From an uncultured Demequina sp. (GTDB taxonomy: Bacteria; Actinomycetota; Actinomycetes; Actinomycetales; Demequinaceae), in the NCBI GenBank assembly GCA_937925595.1, contig CALALQ010000388.1:1-8056 (forward strand): a DNA stretch of 8,056 nucleotides, given 5' to 3'. A model generated the notes under the pieces. The model ran no database searches, was not told the DNA's origin, and saw nothing but the letters and a program-made list of their open reading frames with translations. Both the position numbers and the translations under genes were made by a program. Each line of letters begins with the position of its first letter. Position 1 is the first letter of the stretch. This document shows positions 1 through 8,056 of this stretch, one piece after another.

Positions 1-242
1 AATGGGGCGTTGCAAACGCGCATCGGCAACCCTCCATCTGCCGGCTCGAACTGGGGTCCATGCTACCTCTCGACATGCTGCCAGTGCGAAGATCGGTGCC
101 AGCAACCCTCGCCACAGAGGTGCGAGCGGCAGCCCGGCGTGCGCATTCGAGGCCGTGTGTCTCATAGCATTGCCCTGCAATGGGGCGTTGCAAACGCGCA
201 TCGGCAACCCTCCATCTGCCGGCTCGAACTGGGTTCCATGCT
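1..242. repeat. 64-base direct repeat at 178-base spacing
   Basis: Bases 1-64 recur at 179-242 with a single difference (G at 56, T at 234). The first copy begins at the window edge, so the unit may be longer and part of a tandem array with a period of 178 bases. The sequence between the copies is not obviously repeated. No coding function is apparent. Confidence 0.93.
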
Positions 243-479
243 GCAATGCGCATACAGAAATGCACGCGGCACACCTAAGCAACGGCAAAGCGTCTGTGGC
301 AGCTGCGTTATGAGGTGTTTTCCACGACTATTGTATAGTCTTCAAGCATGTAGACGGCCGAAATCGACACTCAATCACGATTTCGCGAGTTCAGGCGGCG
401 TTCAGTTGACGAGAGCGCGAAGGGAACAACACAAAGTTGTTGCCACTGTAAGATTGCGAAGGAAAACTCGACTGATTAC
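243..479. other. No gene recognised
   Basis: No frame with recognisable protein character is seen on either strand. A small inverted repeat (GACTAT-TGT-ATAGTC, 326-340) is present. The stretch probably contains the 3' untranslated region of the oxygenase gene, but no clear polyadenylation signal was seen. Confidence 0.5.
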
Positions 480-1676
480 TTAATTGTAACGTCTGTGCTT
501 GCTAGCTACAGCACGCTTGACCTCGCCGCCCTTCGTAGGTGGTAGCTTTCGGTCGGTGGTGTTCGCTCCGCGCTTCACCCTTGGATTGTCCAAGTAGCAG
601 TGAAGGCGGGCGAAATGCCCGTGCTCGTAGCCACCACCTGCGTGGACTAAGTCCCCCCTCATTACCAGGACGTCTCCCGGGTTGAGGGTCAGGTCCGTGA
701 GCTCCTCTAGCACGTGCTCGCCGTCGCGCTCAACGACGACGTGCAACTTGAGGTGCGCGGGCTCCCTCAGGTTGGCGATGCCTGTTCTCAGCAACACGAC
801 CGTGACAATCAATGCCAACCGAAAGCAAACAAAGGCTGCTTGCTTACAGGCAAATGGGTACGCTCTCGGGTCGTGTGCCACGGCCTCGTCGATGGCAGCA
901 CGCGAGTAGTCCGCATGGGGCTGTTGCTCCAGGCAGCCACGCTCGCTCCACAAGCACACCCAGTCCGTTGGTTCGCACTCTTGGTACGCCACTTTCAAGA
1001 AGTGGTCCAACCAGTGGAGCTTGGTGCGCAGGCTGCCCTCCAACGTCGTGATGCCCAGGGGGTGCTGCAGTCGCTTACCCCTGTTGGGGTTGAAAATGGA
1101 TTGCGTGGCGGCGGGACCGATGACGCCCCGTAGTGCGTCGACCTCAGCCTCTGTGTATGTCACATGCAATTACATGAGCACACATGCGAAAAACCCGTAT
1201 ACAGCACACATTTCAAACATACCCTCCCACGAGATGAGGGAATCAAACACAGTAAAGAGGCGGCTGCTCGCCCCACGCGCCTTGAGAGCTTGGACGAACA
1301 TCGGAAGAACGATGTCGTGCTCCTTCACCTGCCAGTACCCCACCATGTGCGTGGAGTCTGTCAGTCAGGTGGTCGGACATCATGACAAGGTATATGAACA
1401 TACCTTTGCACGCTGAGTCGCATGATAGCGCGCAGCAGCTTCGCGGTGCTTCTGCGCCTTCGAGGCTGGAAAATGTCACAAATGCATGAACATCGTCACG
1501 AACACACGGATGACCAGGGTATCTTGCTACAGCTTGACCTACCAGCCGCTGGTTCGGGTTCCATGGCGTGGAGAACTCGCGGCAAGCGCTATGACAATGA
1601 CGTCACTTGCCCCGCACGCACACGCACGTCTGGGAAACTGCCACAAGCACGCAGCGCGCCCCACGTTTCTCGACAT
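480..1676 (-). CDS. Fe(II)/2-oxoglutarate-dependent oxygenase-like protein, six exons
   Basis: Minus-strand exons are 1676-1651, 1588-1539, 1465-1404, 1328-1223, 1150-848 and 781-480. Every junction keeps phase and the total is 849 bases: 282 residues plus TAA. Introns are 62, 73, 75, 72 and 66 bases; donors include GTAAGC and GTATGT, and all acceptors are AG. The fold is shown by the iron-binding triad: QQPHADY gives H160 and D162, GDVLVMRGDLVHAGGGY gives H229, and R241 (FARLHCYLD) sits where the 2-oxoglutarate-binding arginine is expected. The family couples 2-oxoglutarate decarboxylation to substrate hydroxylation; the substrate here is unknown. The tail (about 250-282) is basic, with KR and RR pairs. 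The first exon is the weakest part of the model because its donor (GTGCTT) is poor; exons 3-6 are well supported. It could be host-encoded or transposon cargo. Confidence 0.78.
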
Positions 1677-1760
1677 AGTTGATCTTCCTTCCCATTCCCA
1701 GGGGCCTTTCCAGCGCCCGCTCCGCCGCGCCTGCCCTCCATCACCATGAACTCAGCGATT

Positions 1761-1856
1761 ATATGATGATCACATGACCATCATATGATGATCACATGAC
1801 CATCATATGATCGTCACATGACCATCATATGATCGTCACATGAGCATCATGTGATC
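1761..1856. repeat. 22-base tandem array of palindromic E-box-like units
   Basis: Four copies of a 22-base unit begin at 1761, 1783, 1805 and 1827, with a partial fifth to 1856. Copies 1 and 2 are identical; copies 3 and 4 differ by GA to CG changes and one C to G. Each full copy holds CATATG (within the palindrome ATCATATGAT from copy 2 on) and CACATG, both of the CANNTG form. GATCACATGA at 1768-1777 and TCATGTGATC at 1847-1856 are exact inverted copies flanking the array. It lies 85-180 bases upstream of the oxygenase start, so it may be a regulatory array, or simply a minisatellite. Confidence 0.92.
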
Positions 1857-2137
1857 ACTGCGGTTCGTAGTGAAGACAAACGAGCGCGGCGAAGCCGACA
1901 ACAGGACAGCCCCTGCAGTGAACGCATCCATGAGGTTGATGCAAGCACGTTAATTGTCACAAGAGATTAGAGCTGTGGGTCTGGAACGCCTGCTGAAAGT
2001 GCAACACAAACGTGAAAGACAATGTCCGAAGTTCAACGAAGTTTGCGCTGAAGCCAAAGCTTGCAATCTGATTACTAGCTCTCTGTTACAACACATCAAA
2101 CACAACGGAAGCGTAGTGGTTCAGGTGAACGAACTCT
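1857..2137. other. Intergenic spacer between the two minus-strand genes
   Basis: This holds the presumed 3' end of the 189-residue gene and the distal upstream region of the oxygenase gene. It is less GC-rich than the flanking exons. A plus-strand open frame crosses it but lacks an ATG start and runs into the opposite-strand exon, so it is not called. Confidence 0.5.
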
Positions 2138-2801
2138 TCACTTTCCCTCCTGAAGCGGTGGCCATAGGCGAGGTAGGGCGTCCAGCAGCTCTTCGTCCAG
2201 CTCGATGTCGGCTTCCTCGGAGATCGGCAGCTCAGGGACAAGAGCAAGTGCGTCGTTGAGACTGGTGTAGGCCGCCTCAAGCTCCTGGGAGCCTCCGGGG
2301 ACGGTGATGTCCCCGAAGTGCCACCAGCCCGTTCGGAGGAACGGTTCTGGGGCAGACTTCCCGTCGAATAGAGCCGCCACATCCACGGACTTGTGGAACT
2401 TGGCGCGGGGCACGGAGGTCGGTCCGCGGCCCATGAGCATATCCTTGATCTCGGGGCGGTACGTTTCCCCTGAGTGCAACATCGTGCAACATGCAAACAG
2501 TCCGACGAGTCAATCAACGAAAGCAGTGCAATCGCAAACACAAGCACAAACGCAAGCACACACCATCCACAACGAACGCAACAAGCTCCCCATCCAGACG
2601 GAACTTGGTCATGCGCACGCCCTTGACACGTGACCCGCCGCCACGCTGCTGCTTTCGCTGCTCAGTCAGCTCCTCCAAACGCCGCTTCAAGGGGGACGGC
2701 GTTGACGGGGTCTCCTGCTTTTTCTCCTCCTCTGCGTCGCGGGAAGATGAAGCCCTCGGAGGGGTGGTTGGAGGGGGAGCGGCTGCGCGTCTTGGTGGCA
2801 T
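2138..2801 (-). CDS. Hypothetical protein, 189 residues, two exons
   Basis: I do not recognise this family. Exons are 2801-2564 and 2469-2138, joined across a 94-base GTGTGT...CTCAG intron (2470-2563). The join keeps phase (G|GG) and reads through smoothly as VVDGETYRPEIKD. Residues 1-20 are rich in Pro, Ala and Arg (MPPRRAAAPPP). Residues 21-60 are charged and low in complexity, with a possible short helix PLKRRLEELTEQRKQQR (37-53). A possible globular part runs from about 62 to 160 and includes FRLDGELVAFVVDGE and a WWHFGDITVPGG stretch at 128-139. The C-terminus is acidic (EEADIELDEELLD). There is no signal peptide, membrane segment or catalytic motif I can name. The start has a purine at -3 and an initiator-like site about 45 bases upstream. 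The gene is head to head with the transposase gene, so it could be an accessory gene of the element. Confidence 0.68.
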
Positions 2802-2841
2802 GACTCGAGTTTATGAAACGCTGTATCTCGGAGGGTAAGCT

Positions 2842-2850
2842 GGAAAATGA
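2842..2850 (-). promoter_or_regulatory. Oomycete-type initiator match upstream of the 189-residue gene
   Basis: On the minus strand TCATTTTCC matches the TCAYTTYY core of the oomycete initiator, about 41 bases before the ATG at 2801. Only the leading pyrimidine is missing (it is G). It points away from the plus-strand site, giving a divergent promoter pair. Confidence 0.42.
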
Positions 2851-3110
2851 CTCTTAGGGTGTTGTAGAGGTGATTGTTCCAGCATTGTTCCGCAACGGCT
2901 CTGGCGATCTACGTTCTCACCAGTGTCGCTCTAAGATGGACGCACAAGGAGAAGATCGTAGAACATCACACGTATCGCGGTGTGTGACATTACCACCCGG
3001 CAACAAAAACAAACTGCTGCCGCGAAATGCCGACAGACTTGTTGCGCCTCCAGCTAGGAGAATCTTCTGGCACTCTTCTTCACGCGTTCGCCAAGATTCT
3101 TGTTCCGGCT

Positions 3111-3119
3111 CTCACTTTC
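3111..3119 (+). promoter_or_regulatory. Oomycete-type initiator match upstream of the transposase
   Basis: CTCACTTTC fits the oomycete initiator consensus YTCAYTTYY at all nine positions and lies about 20 bases before ATG 3137. If used, transcription would start near 3114, which favours 3137 as the start codon over 2936 or 3027. The match is short, so chance remains possible. Confidence 0.45.
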
Positions 3120-3136
3120 ACTCCGCCAATAATCTC

Positions 3137-6100
3137 ATGGATGAGTACGTGTTTGGGACCCGTTATGCTGTCGATTTGCGCCCACTTCGCTGACGCTACT
3201 ATGTGCAGGCTGCTTCCTTACATCCAGGCGCTGACGATCCAGTGCGAAGACTTGGACTTCGTGTTGGAGCGGCCACGAGGTTCTCCGCTGTTCATTGTGA
3301 GGAGATTGCGGAATGGCCCGACACTCGAGGCTGGTGTGCTTGACGGGGACGTTGTGGTGCGCATCAACGACAGCGCGGCTTGGGAACTGGACCGAACAAC
3401 AGCATTGATGCTGCTGCTTGGAGACGAAGATGCCCGAACGGTGCGAGTCGCGTGGATTCCTGCCGCACAGATGGCGCTTGCAGTACGCTGCGCCAACAGC
3501 GTCCGCACGGCGGGGGCTCAAGCCATCCAATGGCCTGCCGCAGCACCGCGATCTCCAGAAGCTCGAGAACGACATCGATTGCGCAATCGACACGAGAACA
3601 TGACGCCGGAGCAGATCGTGCACCATCGCCAGCGCAACGTGCACGACAACATGACTCCGGAGCAGATCGAGCGGCACCGCAGACGGAACCTGCATGAAGA
3701 GATGAATGCTGAGCAGATCGAGCAACATCGCCGCCGCAACATCCACGACAACATGGACGCTGAACAGATCGAGCAGCACCGCAGACGGAACCTGCATGAA
3801 GAGATGGACGCTGAGCAGATCGAGCGGCACCGCCAGAGAGCAGTACAGCTGGTGCTTCCGCGAGACTTTTCCATCCGACTGAATTACGGGACGCGGTGCG
3901 AGCATTGTGGCTTCCGGTACCTGGTGCATGAGACGTCGAAGGATCTGTGCTGCGGCTACGGGAAAGCAACCAGACTTCCGTTTCCAGCGCTGCCTCCCCT
4001 TCCAGCGAACATCCGTCGCTTTGCCACGGAGTACCCAGGACACTTCGCGCAGCACAGCTTCCAGTACAACAATGTGTTTGCGTTTGGCATCATCGGAGTC
4101 GACAACGGCGACCCGGACGCTCCGGGCTTCCCGCGACCACAAGGCGGGCCTTCCTGCATCAAGATTCATGGACGAACGTACCACCGAGTGGCGACTGCTA
4201 ACCGTGCCCGCAACGCTGTGAGGTTGGCTTTACTCGAACGTCACCTGCTGTTCTTTCCTGCTTCGCGATTCCCATATGTTGAACATGTTGTTTGCTGCAG
4301 GTACTTTGTGCACGACGCCCTGGACGAGCTGCGCCAACATGGACTTGAGCGGAACCTGAACAACGACTTCGTGGAGGGCATCCACCGTGACCTGGTCGCA
4401 GTCAATCCCTTCGTGGCGCATTTCCGACAGCTCGGAAGGGAGCTTGAAGCCCATCGCGACGCCCAGGAGGAAGATGCGAAAGAAGCACAAGACGATGCGG
4501 AGATCGACGCTGCTCGAGGAGTGCGACGACGCCGCAACGAGCCACTTCCGGCACTGCACCTGACGACGAGGACGAACCCACGAGAGATCGCTGCGGTCAT
4601 CGTGCACGGAGACGATCATCGCCCGGAAGCCCTGGAAGGCCGACCCTCGATCATAGTCTATCCCACCGACGACGGCGAGCCGCAGTACCTGCGCAACGAC
4701 AACCCGCTCAGAGAGCCACTCGCCTACCCGTTGCTGTTCCCCCATGGCGACCTGGGTTGGGGACTCGACAATACGTTCGACTGCGACCACGCGGAGTATC
4801 TGCGCTATCGAATGCTGATGCCGGAGCAAGACCTCGATATGTCAACGCAGTCCCGTCAGCGCCTCCACGTGAATCGCTTCCAGCTCCTGTCGCGCATCGG
4901 CCAGGTGTACCTCGTCGACACCATCTCCCGGATCGAAGACAACCGCCTCAACTACATCCGATCTCACCAGTCCACGTTCCTGGGTGCCGACCACGATGAC
5001 AACGACGACGCTGAGGAGCAGCAGGAGGACGATCGCCCGACGCGCTTCTTCCTGCCTTCGAGCTTCACGGGGAGCACGCGACACTTGAAGAAGCTGGCTG
5101 CGAACGCACTGGCGCTCGTGTCCGCGAGGGGCAAGCCGACCGTCTTCATCACCCTCACATGCAACCCGTACTGGTCCGAGATCGTCCGCGAGCTGCTCAA
5201 AGGGCAGACCGCCTTCGACCGGCCCGACATCACTTGCCGCGTCTTTCACATCAAGCTCCACCTCATCCTCAAGTACATCCGCCAGGGCGACATCTTTGGC
5301 GCGGATCATCCCATCGAGTACGAGATGCGGGTCATCGAGTTCCAGTTCCGCGGCCTACCGCACGCGCACATCGTCATGCGGCTTGGAGGCCTTCCGGAAG
5401 GCGACGCTGGCGCGTTGGGTGCGTGGATTAACCAACATATCTCCGCGACCATCCCTCCCATGACCGACTACATGACGGCAGAGGACCGCAACTACGTCGA
5501 ACTGGCCACGAAGCACATGCTTCACCGGTGCAACCGCGGAGAGAACGGCTGCCTGAACGACCGCGGCGTCTGCGACAAGGGCTTCCCCAAGCCGATGACG
5601 GAGATCACCCATTTCGACGAGCGCGGCTATCCCATCTACCGGCGCCCCAATCCAGATGCGAGCTACGTCGTCCCGCACAACCGTCTGCTGCTCGAGCTGT
5701 GGGACGGGCATGTCAACGTGGAGTTCGCCGGCTACGTCTTCCTCGTGCTGTACCTCTACAAGTACATCTTCAAGGGCCCCGACCGGGCGCGCGTCGAGAT
5801 CCGCGACGGAGTTGGTGACGCCCAGAGGGAGGAAGACCGCGACGAGATCACCCGTTACGTGCGCTCTCGCTACCTCAGCTCGATGGAGTGCATGTGGACG
5901 ACGCTACGCTACCAGACCTACCCCGCGACGTCGCCGCCGGTCAGGTGCGTCGTCGTGCAGCTTCCATCCCAGCTGCCTCCCGGAGACCAGGTTTCGGACA
6001 TGCTGCGGTACCTGCACCGTCCGCCGGAGCTGCGCGATCTGCGGTACACAGAGATGTTCGCCAACTTCATCGCCGACGACGAGCTTCCGCGCTACGCCGC

Positions 6101-8056
6101 AGCCCCAGACTACGAGCGCTACGAGAGCAGAATCAAGGGCCGGCTGTACTTCTACTACCGGCGACGAGACCGCGACATTATCGTGTGCAGAATGAACACG
6201 ATCTACATCATGGCAGGCGAGGTGTGGTTCCTGCGACTCATCCTGCTCAACCGCCCGATCGCGAGCTACGAGGACGCCAGAACCGTGGACGGGCGCACCT
6301 ACCCAACCTTCCAGGAGGCAGCGAAAGCAGCAGGCTACGCTACCGACGAGAATGAGGCCTGGCTCTGCTTTACTTCCAGCTTGAACGACTCCAGTCCACC
6401 GCAGCTGCGAGGCCTCTTCGTCCTGCTCACACGCGAGGGCTACCCCACGATCCACATCTACCGCGACGACGTCTGCCTAGACGCGATGATGGCAGACTAC
6501 CTCGAGCGCGAGGACTCCCGCGCTTTGGCCGTCAACCGCCTGCTGCAAGACCTCGCCGACCGCCTCCAGGACAGCTCGCGCTCATTGAGCGACTACGGCC
6601 TGCCTGAGCCACGCAACCTGGCGAGCGAGCTGGACAGGGAGCGGCTGCGTTTCGACGCTGAAGAGCAGCGTGCCTGGATTGAACAGCAGCCAGATCCTTC
6701 GATCGAACAGCAAGCAGTCCTGGACGCCGTCATCGATGCCTTCACCCGGAGAGCGCGCCTGCTGCTTTTCGTCCAGGGCAAGGGAGGAGCCGGCAAGACT
6801 TGGCTGATGAAGCGGATCCTCGCCGAGGTCCGAGCGCGAGCAGGGCTGGCCCTGGTGTGTGCAGCCACCGGCCTCGCTGCGACGCTCTACGACGGAGGCA
6901 CGACGGCACACTCGCTCTTCAAGATTCCGGTCGAGGAGATCGACGTGGAGGCGGAGGACGACGAGGGCCGCGAGCTCACCTGTCAACTCCCCGAAGGCTC
7001 GCAACGACTGGAGCTTCTGTTGGCGACCGACCTCATCGTTTGGGACGAGTTCCCGAACAACCATCGCCACTCCTTCGAGGCGGTGTACCGAGCGATGAAG
7101 GGTTTCAAAGGGCGCATCCTGGTGGCGTGCGGAGACTTCAGGCAGATCCCACCCGTCGTACCTGGAGGCGACAAGTGGAGCGTCATCGATGCGAGCGTTC
7201 GATCGTCGCCCCTCTGGAGCAAATTCCGCGTGATGGAGCTTACCATCTCACACCGCCACGCGACCGACCCCGAGTACGCGGAGTTCGTCCAGGAAATCGG
7301 TGAGGGTGCTGTCGGCGAGGACTACATTCCAAGCAACGAAAAAGCCGAACCCATCCCCAACGCCAAGATCGCGTGCCTGCAGTTCCTCCGAGCGTTCAAC
7401 CCGCGCACCATTGACGAGGCCATCGAATTCGTCTATCCGAACCTGAACGACGTCGCATCGCTGTCTGGCCGCGCCATCCTGGCTTCGACCAACGACCTTG
7501 TCGACGAGTGGAACGCGGCGATTCAACGAAAACGCTGCGAGCTGGCAACTGCAGCAGAAGGAGCCAACGAGCGCGCCGGCCGGGTCCACCAACTCCTCTC
7601 CGCGGACATCCTCACCGAGTGTGATGACGAGAACGGCCACATCCGCCGGATGCTGACGACGGAGTTTCTCAACAACCTCAACCGTCCTGGAGTGCCGCCG
7701 CACAACCTGCAGCTCGCCGTCGGCGATGTCTGCATTGTGATGAGAAACTTGAACAAGAAGGACGGGCTCACCAACAACCGGCGCGTCGTGGTCCTCTCCA
7801 TCCAGCGGTTCTGCGTCAAGGTCCAGACGATCGGCACCAACCCGAAGGTTTTCGCTCTCCCGCGCATCCGGTTCAAGTTTCGCCTTCCACGCGGCAGTTT
7901 CGAGATGATGCGGACCCAGTTCCCGCTGCGCCTGGCCTACTGCATGACTTACAACAAATCGCAGGGCCAGGAGCTGCAGGCGGTGCTGGTCGATCTGCGT
8001 CAGCCCGCCTTCACGCATGGCCACCTCTACGTGGCACTCAGCCGAGTCCGCCATCG
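3137..8056 (+). CDS. Helitron Rep-PIF1 helicase transposase with N-terminal PDZ-like domain (3' partial)
   Basis: Rolling-circle transposase that nicks and joins single-stranded DNA and unwinds it. Proposed exons are 3137-3144, 3209-4222 and 4301-8056+. Numbering from ATG 3137: a PDZ-like fold at about 10-86 (PLFIVRRL, then GVLDGDVVVRIND); five 17-residue repeats at 133-217; a cysteine cluster C233/C236/C250/C251; a Helitron-like N domain with IKIHGRTYHRV; and the Rep nuclease with FITLTCNP (623-630), HUH motif GLPHAHIV (H695, H697) and the two-tyrosine motif YLYKYIFKG (Y825, Y829). The helicase has Walker A GKGGAGKT (1167-1174), WDE (1255-1257), GDFRQIPPV (from 1285), TYNKSQGQE (near 1560) and YVALSRVR at the window edge. 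There is no stop or frameshift from 3209 to 8056. The C-terminus is missing only because the window ends. The family assignment is secure. The N-terminus is less sure: ATG 2936, spliced the same way, or an unspliced start at 3027, 3165 or 3201 are alternatives. ATG 3137 is preferred because an initiator-like site lies just upstream. Confidence 0.93.
3145..3208 (+). other. Predicted first intron of the transposase gene (64 bases)
   Basis: The donor is GTACGT, the acceptor TGTGCAG, and a branch-site-like CTGAC (3190-3194) lies 14 bases before the acceptor. Splicing joins MDE to LLPYIQALTIQ in phase. The downstream frame is also open through the intron back to 2988, so retention would give a different, hydrophobic N-terminus rather than a stop. 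Confidence 0.6.
3597..3851 (+). repeat. Five tandem 51-base coding repeats (17-residue charged repeat)
   Basis: ATG codons recur every 51 bases at 3600, 3651, 3702, 3753 and 3804. The translated unit is close to NMTPEQIERHRRRNLHE, with the second to fifth residues varying (MTPEQ, MNAEQ, MDAEQ). The repeat sits between the PDZ-like domain and the Helitron cysteine cluster. Its acidic-then-basic pattern suggests a helical, possibly DNA-binding linker; this is inference. The repeat also creates long but meaningless open frames on the minus strand. Confidence 0.95.
4223..4300 (+). other. Predicted in-frame 78-base intron of the transposase gene
   Basis: The donor GTTGGC is weak. The acceptor TTTGCTGCAG follows a pyrimidine-rich stretch. 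The length is a multiple of three with no in-frame stop, so the unspliced message would add 26 residues. Splicing joins ARNAVR to YFVHDALDEL, which fits the usual Helitron order of HGxxYHRV followed by a YxxD-type segment. The inserted residues have no counterpart in the family as I know it. Confidence 0.62.

Larger units (their letters stand above)
2802..3136. promoter_or_regulatory. Divergent intergenic region
   Basis: This separates the head-to-head starts of the 189-residue gene (minus) and the transposase gene (plus). It contains the two initiator-like sites. It also holds an upstream ATG at 2936 in good context, in phase with the spliced transposase, so part of the region could instead be 5' coding sequence adding 67 residues. 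Confidence 0.5.
3137..8056 (+). mobile_element. Helitron rolling-circle transposon, partial, ends not located
   Basis: The Rep-helicase protein identifies this as an autonomous Helitron-class element. Only the part covered by the transposase gene is marked. The 3' end, expected to be a short hairpin followed by CTRR, lies beyond the window. The 5' end, expected to begin with TC, was not recognised. The element probably starts upstream of 3137 and could include the two minus-strand genes, but no boundary or target-site evidence is visible. The long intact reading frame suggests a recent or still functional copy. Confidence 0.8.

Noticed and set aside
326..340. Short hairpin that could be a Helitron 3' end
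   Set aside because: The arms are only six bases, no CTRR end follows at the right distance, and the transposase orientation places the 3' end to the right, beyond the window.
2..483. Two overlapping plus-strand open frames in the left region
   Set aside because: They lie over the direct repeat, have no recognisable domain and show unremarkable composition. They are probably chance open frames in GC-rich DNA.
480..1169. Single uninterrupted oxygenase reading frame of 229 residues starting near 1169
   Set aside because: It needs a non-ATG start that lies inside a predicted intron and keeps 22 intron-derived residues inside the fold. The spliced model explains the sequence better.
1358..1403. 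Alternative 46-base intron ending at the CTGACTGACAG acceptor
   Set aside because: It is shorter than all the other introns and its phase does not fit the best exon 3 frame. The acceptor at 1329 gives a 75-base intron with matched phase. CTGAC here fits better as a branch site.
1243..1479. Minus-strand open frame starting at ATG 1479 (MTFSSLEGAEAP)
   Set aside because: It runs through a clear GTATGT donor and an acceptor in another frame. The same bases read as part of a phase-consistent exon of the oxygenase.
3135..4184. Long minus-strand open frame of about 349 residues, rich in Leu, Val and Arg, with internal repeats
   Set aside because: It is the antisense shadow of the transposase exon. 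Its repeats mirror the five 51-base coding repeats, and the plus frame has recognisable domains.
4218..4223. GTGAGG as the donor of the second transposase intron
   Set aside because: It looks stronger than GTTGGC, but splicing from 4218 to 4301 would break the frame of the Helitron domain. Donor 4223 preserves it.

Overview
This is eukaryotic DNA. The genes are split by short GT-AG introns of about 62-94 bases, coding sequence is GC-rich, and the largest gene is a Helitron rolling-circle transposase, a class of element known from eukaryotes. Two start regions carry a good match to the oomycete initiator consensus (YTCAYTTYY). Together with the intron size this makes an oomycete or related heterotrophic stramenopile my best guess, but the sequence does not prove it.

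Layout. Bases 1-479 hold no convincing gene, only a 64-base direct repeat at 178-base spacing. Bases 480-1676 (minus strand) hold a six-exon gene that splices without a phase error into a 282-residue Fe(II)/2-oxoglutarate-dependent oxygenase. Just upstream of it lies a 22-base tandem array of palindromic, E-box-like units (1761-1856). Bases 2138-2801 (minus strand) hold a two-exon gene for a 189-residue protein I do not recognise. The stretch 2802-3136 is a divergent promoter region. From about 3137 to the right edge the plus strand codes for a Helitron Rep-helicase protein that runs out of the window: about 1592 residues with no stop or frameshift.

The transposase has the standard core: N-terminal cysteine cluster, Helitron-like N domain, HUH nuclease with two tyrosines, and PIF1-type helicase. 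In front of the core sits a PDZ-like domain followed by five 17-residue charged repeats. Because the minus-strand genes lie next to the transposase, with the 189-residue gene head to head with it, they may be cargo or accessory genes of the element, but neither Helitron end was identified. The main points for follow-up are the PDZ-repeat-Helitron architecture and the neighbouring 2OG oxygenase gene.
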